From Chryseobacterium sp. (lineage in GTDB: Bacteria; Bacteroidota; Bacteroidia; Flavobacteriales; Weeksellaceae), in the NCBI GenBank assembly GCA_031286615.1, contig JAITUA010000016.1, positions 124,001-188,000 of the forward strand: a stretch of DNA of 64,000 bases, in the 5' to 3' direction. The notes beneath the pieces were generated by a model. The model worked only from the letters and a program-made list of their open reading frames with translations. It was not told the DNA's origin and ran no database searches. Made by a program: the position numbers and the translations under genes. Shown in pieces: positions 18,301 to 24,941 of this stretch. Numbering within the stretch: the stretch's first letter is position 1; every line of letters begins with the position of its first letter.

Positions 18301-19647
18301 AACGGTGCCGGAGCAGAAGTACAGCGACCTTTGGCCACGGTTGTTATTGGTGGATTGATGCTGGCTACACTTCTCACCCTTTTTGTACTTCCTATTCTCT
18401 ATGTTTTATTCGAAAATATTAATAAAGATAAAATGAAATTCTCTAAAAAATCCACCTATAAAAAACTGTCTGTTTTCTTATTGCTGATCTCTTTCGGAAG
18501 TTTTCAGGCTCAGGAAAATATTACTTATGACCAGGCTTTGGAAAAAGCTTATCAGCAAAATGGAACCCTTAAAAACTCAAAATTAGTATCTGAATATCAG
18601 GAAAAACTAAAAGCCAGTTATCTGGATATTCCGCAGTTGGAAGTTACAGGAGGATTTGGGCAGATTCAGGGAGAGGAAACCGATAATTCTTTTGGAATTT
18701 CTCAGAGATTCAGTTTTCCTACCGTATATTCAAAACGAAAGCAGATGCTGGATGCAGAATGGTCTGCGAGTATCATCAATCAAAATCTGACCAAAACACA
18801 GATTACCAAAGAAATTACGGATGTTTTCTACAGAATATTGGTACTTCAGGAGAAGAGAAAAGTATTGGAATATATCAGCCAGATGTACAATAATTTTGCT
18901 GATAAGGCCGGATTAAGATTAAAAAAAGGAGAAGCCAATATTCTGGAAGAATCAACCGCTGAAATCCAGAAAGAACAGGTAAAAGTACAGTTGAACAGTC
19001 TTGAAAATGACCTGAATATGGCAAAACTCCAGCTTCAGTTATTACTTCAGTCCGAAACTCCTTACCAACCGGTTGCTGATCAACCGATAATGAATATTGG
19101 GCTTCAGATTTCTGAGGAAATGGTAAAACAACATCCTGAACTTCAGTATCTGCAACAGCAGATCAAAATAGGAGAGGCCGAAGTACAATTGGAAAAAAGC
19201 AAACTCCTTCCGGATCTTCTTGTTGGATATATCAACCAGAGTATGAAAAACATCAATAACAACCGTTTCAATTCGGTGCAGGTGGGAGTAGGGATTCCAT
19301 TGTTTACAAAGGGACAAAGAGCTTTGGCAAAAGCAGCACAGGCAAAAATTGCAATCTCTGAAAATCAATACCAAAGAAAAGAAATTGAGCTTAAAAACAG
19401 ATTGAAACAGCAGCTGAATAATTATATGAACCAACAGAGAATCATTGAAAATTATGAACAAAAACAACTTCCAAAATCTGAAACTATTTTAAAAACAGCC
19501 CAGAAACAGATGGAAGTAGGAGAAATTGATTATCTGGATTGGGTAATATTGGTGAACCAGGCCGTAAAAACGAAAGCAGATTATATCGATCAGCTGGAAA
19601 AACTGAATCAGATCAGTGCCGAACTTAATTTCTTAATTTCAAAATAA
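15310..19647 (+). CDS. CusA/CzcA heavy-metal RND pump fused to a TolC-like outer-membrane protein
   Basis: The 1445-aa product joins two proteins. Residues 1 to about 1037 form a complete heavy-metal RND pump of the inner membrane: VKNKLIIALFTVGLVLFG at the start, PIDAQPDITNNQVQI, the GLIVDGAVIIVEAVLH segment in helix 4, GGEFIPSLEEGDFA, and a last helix ending LPILYVLFENI. Residues about 1042-1445 are a CzcC/TolC-type protein of heptad-rich helices, preceded by a sequence with every mark of a signal peptide (MKFSKKSTYKKLSVFLLLIS, then FGSFQAQ). Such fusions are known in Bacteroidota. The substrate is probably a monovalent or divalent metal ion such as Cu, Ag, Co, Zn or Cd. The adaptor gene follows 7 bp downstream. 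Confidence 0.93.
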   Translation: MLNKIIEFSVKNKLIIALFTVGLVLFGVYETTKLPIDAQPDITNNQVQIITTAPSYGAADIERLVTFPIEQATSNISGITELRSFSRFGLSLVTVVFDDKTDVYWARQQVQERLQLVQDNIPEGIGKPELGPISTGLGEIFQYVVRAKKGYENVYDETELRTIQDWVVRRQLLGTKGVADVSSFGGKLKQYEIAINPNKLQAFNININDVFGALEKNNQNTGGAYIEKKETVLFIRSEGLLGSTEDIGNIQVAETKEGIPVHIKDVASVKIGYATRYGAMTYNDTGEVSGAIVLMLKGENANVVIGNIKERLEKIQESLPEGVVIEPFLDRAKMVNNTISTVKTNLMEGALIVVFILVLFLGNFRAGLLVASVIPLAMLFAIIMMNIFGVGGNLMSLGALDFGLIVDGAVIIVEAVLHQLAHKKHFGKDNMLSKKEMDDQVSGSATKMVNSAVFGQIIILIVYLPIFTLQGIEGKMFKPMAQTVAFALIGAFILSLTYIPMMSSLVLSRKKKEKENISDRVMGKVETGHQKFLIKALKYRKTIILGVLVLFVGAVFTLSRMGGEFIPSLEEGDFAVEMRILQGSNINETKKATTQAANILLTQFPEIEKVVMKIGSAEIPTEPMPMDSGDMIIVLKPKKEWTSAKTFPELSDKMNKALSVIPGLTTSFQFPVQMRFNELMTGARQDVVCKIYGEDLDSLAAYAKKMGSIINTVKGAQDLYIEPVVGAPQVVIDYNRSELSRYNISVADINRAVNMAFAGQTAGALYEGEKKFDIVVRMDNEHKKDITSIQNLLIPTSSGEQIPLSQLAKVELKNSPNQIQREDTKRRIIVGFNVRGRDVQSIVEELQQKAGKNLKLLPEYTVSYGGAFENLNEAKARLGVAVPISLVMIFLLLFFAFGSVKHSLLIYTAIPLSAIGGVYFLALRGMPFSISAGVGFIALFGVAVLNGIVLISEFNRLKNNGITNTNRIVLIGTKIRLRPVLMTAFVASLGFLPMAISNGAGAEVQRPLATVVIGGLMLATLLTLFVLPILYVLFENINKDKMKFSKKSTYKKLSVFLLLISFGSFQAQENITYDQALEKAYQQNGTLKNSKLVSEYQEKLKASYLDIPQLEVTGGFGQIQGEETDNSFGISQRFSFPTVYSKRKQMLDAEWSASIINQNLTKTQITKEITDVFYRILVLQEKRKVLEYISQMYNNFADKAGLRLKKGEANILEESTAEIQKEQVKVQLNSLENDLNMAKLQLQLLLQSETPYQPVADQPIMNIGLQISEEMVKQHPELQYLQQQIKIGEAEVQLEKSKLLPDLLVGYINQSMKNINNNRFNSVQVGVGIPLFTKGQRALAKAAQAKIAISENQYQRKEIELKNRLKQQLNNYMNQQRIIENYEQKQLPKSETILKTAQKQMEVGEIDYLDWVILVNQAVKTKADYIDQLEKLNQISAELNFLISK

Positions 19648-19654
19648 TAACGTC

Positions 19655-20806
19655 ATGCATTTCAAGAATATATCAATATACAGCCTTGCCTTAATCCTTA
19701 CTTTATCTTCATGTTCAGGAAAAAAAGAGGAAGAAAAAACGGTTTACGAAAACACAAAATTCACCAAAAACAATGAAAATTCGGTTCATCTTACAGAAAA
19801 ACAGGTTCAGTCTGTAGGAATTACCATCACATCCATTCAGAACAGGAATATGGAAAAACTGGTAAGACTGAACGGAAAAGCCGAAATTGCACCTTCCCAC
19901 ATCAGTTCGGTTTCCAGTATTATGGGCGGACATATCAAGTCTATTAACGTAATTAACGGAAGCCATTTCAGTAAAGGGCAGGTTCTTGCTGTTGTAGAAG
20001 ATCCACAGTTTATACAGCTTCAGCAGGATTATCTGGTGACAAAAGCACAGCTTGAAGCGGCAAGACTGAACTTTAACCGTCAGAAAGACCTTAATACGAG
20101 CAAAGCGAGCAGTGATAAGACGATGCAGACCGCTCAGGCTGATTATTCTACCCTAAATGCCACATTAAGAGGGCTTGAAGAAAAGCTTAGAATCATCGGA
20201 ATCAATGCCAAAGGTTTACATACCGGGAATATCAGAAGTAAAATCAATATTTATGCACCGTTTAGCGGTTTTGTAAGTAAGATTCTGGTGAATACCGGAC
20301 AATACATCAATCCCGCAGATACCTTATTTGAGCTGATCAACCCCGCAGGATTGCTTTTGGAATTAAAAATCTTTGAAAATGATGTGAATGATGTGAAAGT
20401 AGGTCAGGAAATTTTAGTGTACAACAATCAGAATCCGGATGTGAAATCCAACGCCAGAATCGTCAGTGTAGTTCCAAGTATTGAAAATGGGGGATCTGCA
20501 ACGGCAATTGCGAAGTTATCATCGGTAAATTCTGAGTTTGTAAAAGGAATGTATATCAATGCAGAAGTCAATATCAGCAGCCGTTATACACAAGGACTTC
20601 CCAACGAAGCGGTAGTATCTTTTGAAAATAAAAATTATGTTTTTGAAGATCTCGGAAAGTCCAATTACAAAATGATTCCAATTGCAACCGGAATCTCTGA
20701 TGATCAGTTTACGGAGATTGTAAAAGCAGATGCTTTAAAGGATAAGAAAATTGTACAGAAAGGAGCATACAGCCTATTGATGATGCTTAAAAACAAAGCG
20801 GAATAA
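19655..20806 (+). CDS. CusB-type periplasmic adaptor (membrane fusion) lipoprotein
   Basis: This 383-aa protein is the membrane-fusion partner of the upstream pump. The N terminus is a lipoprotein signal with lipobox LSSC (SLALILTLSSCSGKKEEEK), so it is lipid-anchored, probably on the periplasmic side. The HlyD-like core has the barrel-sandwich motif ISSVSSIMGGHIKSINVING, a helical hairpin around residues 125-175, and INIYAPFSGFVSKILVNTGQ closing the lipoyl half. A beta-barrel follows (LKIFENDVNDVKVGQEILVY). It starts 7 bp after the pump gene, so both are one transcript. Confidence 0.92.
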   Translation: MHFKNISIYSLALILTLSSCSGKKEEEKTVYENTKFTKNNENSVHLTEKQVQSVGITITSIQNRNMEKLVRLNGKAEIAPSHISSVSSIMGGHIKSINVINGSHFSKGQVLAVVEDPQFIQLQQDYLVTKAQLEAARLNFNRQKDLNTSKASSDKTMQTAQADYSTLNATLRGLEEKLRIIGINAKGLHTGNIRSKINIYAPFSGFVSKILVNTGQYINPADTLFELINPAGLLLELKIFENDVNDVKVGQEILVYNNQNPDVKSNARIVSVVPSIENGGSATAIAKLSSVNSEFVKGMYINAEVNISSRYTQGLPNEAVVSFENKNYVFEDLGKSNYKMIPIATGISDDQFTEIVKADALKDKKIVQKGAYSLLMMLKNKAE

Positions 20807-20837
20807 TTTAAGCTAAGGTTTTTTATTCAATTTACAT

Positions 20838-21019
20838 AACCACAAAAGTCACAAAAGCTTTCATTTTAAAACACTTTAGTCCAAGTAAGGTTAAAATACT
20901 AACGTAAATAAGTTCACATAAGACGAAAATCAAAGATTTTCATAAAACTTAGGTGTACTTATGATACAGCTGGCTCTTAAAAAACTGAAATGTTCAAAAC
21001 TTTTGTGCCTTTTGTGGTC
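20838..21019. repeat. Small inverted-repeat element, family B (copy 1)
   Basis: The left end ACCACAAAAGTCACAAAAG (20839-20857) and the right end CTTTTGTGCCTTTTGTGGT (21000-21018) are inverted repeats matching at 18 of 19 positions. The ~180-bp interior is non-coding and has a smaller palindrome (AAAATCAAAGATTTT at 20926-20940). The right end is seen again at 59440-59458. Confidence 0.65.
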
Positions 21020-21038
21020 AAAATAAAACATACTACAT

Positions 21039-21070
21039 AAAAAAGATCAGTTATCCGGCTGGTCTTTTTT
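21039..21070 (+). terminator. Hairpin terminator downstream of the efflux operon
   Basis: AAAAAAGATCAG and CTGGTCTTTTTT form a 12-bp stem with one G-U pair, followed by further T residues. It lies beyond the family B element. Confidence 0.75.
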
Positions 21071-21338
21071 ATTTTAAAAGAATAAATACAAAGTATTCAC
21101 AGCTAAGCCTTCATCAGCGATAAAGTCGCATCTCTTTGCTTCCTTAAATGAAATTTTGAATCATTATTTCTTTGCGTTTTAAACCAAAATCACAATATAA
21201 AAAATGACATTTGACATGTTTTTCATTTTACAAAATATTATTTAATGCATAATTCATTTTAAAATAATATATTTAGGAAGTGAATAGTTTTTAAAGGATT
21301 TTTTAGATGAATAAGAAAAGAACTTTTATCGAAAATTT

Positions 21339-23147
21339 ATGACAAAAAAACCTTTGCACAACTTCCATATTCCGGTAATGGGACTGGCTTACACAATAGA
21401 CAGCCCGATCCGTGTTGCACAATATGGAATTTCTTCTGTGATCTCTATCATTGATGATGAAATCCTTGAAAAGATGAAAAACTTTTATAACAAAAAGTTT
21501 AATCTTGACTATTTCGGAATCTCAACAAAAACAGACGATTACAGGGCAAGAAGAGTTACTGCCTATCTGGATATGGTAGATGATATCGTGAATGAAAAAT
21601 TTGAATCTTTCAAACAGGAAATCAGCAAAAATACTGAGGCATTAAAAGACTTCATGGCCATACTTCCGAATACTTCGGACCTTAAAACCGGCCTTCAGAA
21701 TCTTATTAATCAAAAAGATAACTGGAGCACCAATATCAAAAACTTCATAGAATCCAACCTAAAACCGGGAAGTATTGATGTCAATATCATGACGAAAGTG
21801 GATAAGGACAATTATCAGAACAACGAACAGCTTCCGGTAATGTATAATGATGCCCATGCTTCACTGCGAGGATTTGCCAAAAGTAAACTGTCATCATCAA
21901 TGGTTCTTTCTGCTGGAATGAATCCTCGTCTGTACAGCTATATGGAAGAGTTTGAAGACTTTTATCCGGATGAAAACGGAAACATCAAAAAGAAGATTAT
22001 TCTTAAAGTAAGTGATTTCCGTTCTGCCATGATCCAGGGAAATTTTCTGGCTAAAAAAGGATTATGGGTCTCAGAATACAGAATAGAATCCGGATTGAAC
22101 TGTGGAGGACATGCTTTTGCAACCGAAGGATTGCTTCTCGGGCCTATAATGGAAGAATTTAAGCAGAAAAAAAATGAACTGATACAATCAGCACATACCT
22201 TAATGACAGCTGCTTTGGAACAAAAAGGAAAGCCTATAGTTTCAGAGCCTTTAGAAATGAAAATTACTGTTCAGGGTGGAGTAGGAACTTCCGAAGAACA
22301 TGAGTTTCTATTGGCCAATTACAATGTAGACAGTGTAGGATGGGGCTCTCCGTTTTTACTGGTGCCAGAAGCTACATCTGTAGACACCGAAACCCGGAAT
22401 CTGCTTGTAAAAGCAAAAGAACAGGATCTGTATCTGAGTAATATTTCGCCATTGGGAGTTCCTTTCAACACGGTAAAAGGAACCTCTAATGAAACATTGA
22501 AGTATGAAAAAGAAGCCAAAGGTAAATATGGAAGTTCATGTCCCAAAAAGCTTTTGGCATTAAGCAAAGAATTCTCTCCGGAGGGAACCTGCACCGCTTC
22601 TAAAAAATATCAGGATATAAAACTGAAAGAACTGTATACTGACCGGGAAACCTTAACAGAAAAGGAATTCGATAAAAGAAAGTCTCAAATAACCGATAAA
22701 GCATGTCTGTGTGTAGGACTTGTGAATGCGGCATATATGGAGCAAAATCTTGAAATCAAAGGAGAAAAACAAGGTGTTGTGATATGTCCCGGACCCAATA
22801 TTGCCTTTTTTGATAAAGAAGTTTCACTTTCGGAGATGGTAAAACATATTTATGGAAGTACCAATATTCTTTCCCATACCCAACGCCCGAATATGTTCAT
22901 CAACGAACTTAAAATGTATGTTGAGTATCTGAAAAAGGAAATTACAGAATCCTCCGCACAGATTACTCATTCCCAAACAAAAAAATGGAATACTTTCAAG
23001 AAAAATATACTTGAAGGAATAGAATATTATCATGATCTTTTTAAAGGATCATCATTCTTCAGCAACGGATTATCAACCATCAACCTGCAATTACAGGAGT
23101 ATAAACTTCAGCTTACCGCTATTGAGGTTCCGCAGGTTGAAAAATAA
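21339..23147 (+). CDS. Large cysteine-containing protein, possibly nitronate-monooxygenase-like TIM barrel
   Basis: The 602-aa protein has no signal peptide. Several segments recall flavin TIM-barrel enzymes of the 2-nitropropane dioxygenase/nitronate monooxygenase type: FHIPVMGLAYTIDSPIRVAQ at the start, ITVQGGVGTSEEHEFLLANY, VGWGSPFLLVPEATSV and LSNISPLGVPFNTVKG. Between about residues 395 and 470 are four cysteines (GSSCPKK, EGTCTAS, KACLCVG) that could hold an iron-sulfur cluster or zinc, and CGGHAF and ICPGPN add two more. The C terminus is helical. I am confident it is a real, single-gene unit with its own terminator, but not of its function. Confidence 0.7.
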   Translation: MTKKPLHNFHIPVMGLAYTIDSPIRVAQYGISSVISIIDDEILEKMKNFYNKKFNLDYFGISTKTDDYRARRVTAYLDMVDDIVNEKFESFKQEISKNTEALKDFMAILPNTSDLKTGLQNLINQKDNWSTNIKNFIESNLKPGSIDVNIMTKVDKDNYQNNEQLPVMYNDAHASLRGFAKSKLSSSMVLSAGMNPRLYSYMEEFEDFYPDENGNIKKKIILKVSDFRSAMIQGNFLAKKGLWVSEYRIESGLNCGGHAFATEGLLLGPIMEEFKQKKNELIQSAHTLMTAALEQKGKPIVSEPLEMKITVQGGVGTSEEHEFLLANYNVDSVGWGSPFLLVPEATSVDTETRNLLVKAKEQDLYLSNISPLGVPFNTVKGTSNETLKYEKEAKGKYGSSCPKKLLALSKEFSPEGTCTASKKYQDIKLKELYTDRETLTEKEFDKRKSQITDKACLCVGLVNAAYMEQNLEIKGEKQGVVICPGPNIAFFDKEVSLSEMVKHIYGSTNILSHTQRPNMFINELKMYVEYLKKEITESSAQITHSQTKKWNTFKKNILEGIEYYHDLFKGSSFFSNGLSTINLQLQEYKLQLTAIEVPQVEK

Positions 23148-23172
23148 CCGTATTTTTTAATTGATAGATAAT

Positions 23173-23210
23173 AAAAACAGCTTTCAACGCGGAGGCTGTT
23201 TTTGTTTTTT
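23173..23210 (+). terminator. Hairpin terminator
   Basis: AAAAACAGC and GCTGTTTTT form a 9-bp stem around a 13-nt loop, followed by GTTTTTT. It lies 26 bp after the stop of the preceding 602-aa gene. Confidence 0.7.
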
Positions 23211-23218
23211 TCTGTTCT

Positions 23219-23430
23219 GTTGAAGTAATACAAAGCTGATAAGCGATAAGATTTATAATACTATTCATAATTTTTAAGAGTTAGAACATTTCGACTTCGC
23301 TCAATATTAGATTTTTCAGCATGCGCATGTCTAGTTTTTTGCGGTATAAAATTTTATCGGAGATAAAATCCTGGCGTCTTAAAAACGATCTTTCAAATAA
23401 GAATTCTTTGCGTCTTTGCGTGTATCCAAC
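23219..23430. repeat. Small inverted-repeat element, family A (copy 2)
   Basis: The right end CTTTGCGTCTTTGCG, spacer, TCCAAC is well preserved, while the left end (from about 23219) is degenerate. From 23268 onwards it is almost identical to copy 3 for about 170 bp, including ATTTCGACTTCGCTCAATAT and the internal ATTTTATCGGAGATAAAATC. Confidence 0.65.
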
Positions 23431-23481
23431 TTCAAATCATTTCATAAAATATGAAAACAAATTTGCTCTTTACTACATATT

Positions 23482-23687
23482 GTTGGAATATCGCAAAGAC
23501 GCAAAGGTTTATAAGACTACTACATAATTTTTAGGCGCTATAACATTTCGACTTCGCTCAATATTAGATTTTTCAGCATGCACATGTCTAGTTTTTTGCG
23601 GTATAAAATTTTATCGGAGATAAAATCCTTGCGCCTTATAAACGGATGTTACAAATAAAATTCTTTGTGTCTTTGCGTGTATCCAAC
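23482..23687. repeat. Small inverted-repeat element, family A (copy 3)
   Basis: This 206-bp copy has both ends: GTTGGA, 5-nt spacer, CGCAAAGACGCAAAG on the left and CTTTGTGTCTTTGCG, spacer, TCCAAC on the right. It lies in tandem with copy 2. Its interior is in the opposite orientation to copy 1 at 5041-5243. Confidence 0.75.
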
Positions 23688-23834
23688 TTCAAATCATTTC
23701 AAAAAACAATAATCAAAAAAACTGTGTAAACATCAGTATTTCCATTCATAATAACTATAACGTGAATGGCTATTTTGAATATTCATCAGGTTTAATATTC
23801 CTTACCTTAGAGGTCACTTAGTAAAATTATTTTT

Positions 23835-24779
23835 ATGGAAAAAAGAAAGATCAAGAACACCGATTTAACGATTGCACCTATCAACTTCGGAGGAAATGTT
23901 TTTGGATGGACGCTGGATGAAAAACAGTCTTTTGATATACTGGACCGCTTTACAGAAGCAGGATTCAATTTTGTAGATACAGCAGATACTTATTCATGGT
24001 GGGTGAACGGAAAAGGAGGACAGTCTGAAGAGATCATAGGAAAGTGGATGAAAAGCCGTTCTAATCGTAATGATATCGTTTTGGCAACCAAAGTAGGTTC
24101 TGAAACCAAAGAACATGGCTATGATATCAGCAGAAAACACATCTTACAATCAGTAGATGAGTCGCTGAAAAGACTTCAGACCGATCATATTGATCTCTAT
24201 TATACTCACTTTGATGATAATATCACTCCGGTAGAAGAAACGCTCTCGGCGTATGATGAGATCATTAAGGCTGGGAAAGTTCGTTATATTGCGGCTTCCA
24301 ATTTATCACCGGAACGATTAAAAGCATCTTTTGACGCTGCAGAAAAGAATAATCTTCCTAAATATGTTGCATTGCAGCCTCATTATAACCTGATGGAAAG
24401 AGAAGGTTTTGAGAGAAACTATGCACCTTTGGCAGAACAATTTGATTTAAGCGTATTTCCTTATTGGTCTCTGGCAGCAGGTTTTCTAACAGGTAAGTAC
24501 CGTGATGAAGCAGATCTTGCGAAAAGTGCGAGAGGTGAAGGCGTAAGAAAATATTTAAATGATAAAGGACTTGAAGTGTTAAAAGCATTGGATCAGGTAA
24601 GTGCAAAACATAATACCACTCAGGGAACGGTTTCTTTAGCATGGCTGTTATCCAATCCTTTGATTACGGCACCCATTGTAAGTGCTACAAGTGCATCACA
24701 GCTTGAAACGGTATTCAATGCCCCAAAACTTATTCTGGATCAGGAAGATATTGATCTGTTGAATAAAGCGAGCAACTAA
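23835..24779 (+). CDS. Aldo/keto reductase
   Basis: This 314-aa NADPH-dependent oxidoreductase of the AKR superfamily has the catalytic tetrad visible: Asp and Tyr in NFVDTADTYSWW, Lys in VLATKVGSET and His in LYYTHFDD. NADP-binding residues lie in the C-terminal part (APIVSATSASQLETVFNA). It resembles the YajO/Tas-like group that acts on small aldehydes. The physiological substrate is unknown. It is a single-gene unit with a good terminator 30 bp downstream. Confidence 0.92.
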   Translation: MEKRKIKNTDLTIAPINFGGNVFGWTLDEKQSFDILDRFTEAGFNFVDTADTYSWWVNGKGGQSEEIIGKWMKSRSNRNDIVLATKVGSETKEHGYDISRKHILQSVDESLKRLQTDHIDLYYTHFDDNITPVEETLSAYDEIIKAGKVRYIAASNLSPERLKASFDAAEKNNLPKYVALQPHYNLMEREGFERNYAPLAEQFDLSVFPYWSLAAGFLTGKYRDEADLAKSARGEGVRKYLNDKGLEVLKALDQVSAKHNTTQGTVSLAWLLSNPLITAPIVSATSASQLETVFNAPKLILDQEDIDLLNKASN

Positions 24780-24808
24780 TTTTTCAACCTTCATTATAGA
24801 CTAAAATT

Positions 24809-24837
24809 AAATCCGTTCAAAAATGAACGGATTTTTT
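24809..24837 (+). terminator. Hairpin terminator
   Basis: AAATCCGTTCA and TGAACGGATTT form an 11-bp stem with a short A loop followed by TTTT. It ends the aldo/keto reductase unit. Confidence 0.85.
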
Positions 24838-24852
24838 TATTTTGGTAATGTT

Positions 24853-24910
24853 AACCACCCCGTCAAAAATTCTTTGAATTTTCGCCACCCCTCCAATGGA
24901 GGGGAATTTT
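24853..24910. repeat. Two-hairpin repeat, family C (copy 1)
   Basis: This 58-bp unit runs AACCACCCCGTC, hairpin 1 (AAAATTC, TTT, GAATTTT), CGCCA, then hairpin 2 (CCCCTCC, AAT, GGAGGGG) and AATTTT. Two more copies occur at 43494-43550 and, inverted, at 59222-59280. Confidence 0.8.
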
Positions 24911-24941
24911 AGTTCTTCGATTGTGATTATTCAGTTATCAA

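Larger units (their letters stand above)
20807..21338. other. Intergenic region after the metal-efflux operon
   Basis: The 532-bp gap holds an inverted-repeat element of family B (20838-21019), a terminator (21039-21070) and an A+T-rich stretch that contains fragments reminiscent of family A ends (TCTTTGC and CTTTGCGTTTTAAAC near 21135-21185). I see no gene. Confidence 0.6.
23148..23834. other. Intergenic region with tandem family A elements
   Basis: This 687-bp gap contains a terminator (23173-23210) and two family A elements lying side by side. About 100 bp of A+T-rich sequence then leads to the aldo/keto reductase. A 68-codon frame at 23321-23527 lies entirely in repeat sequence and is not a gene. 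Confidence 0.7.

Noticed and set aside
23219..23687. Tandem repeats considered as a CRISPR array
   Set aside because: Only two copies of ~200 bp with inverted-repeat ends and no short regular repeat/spacer pattern; no cas genes.
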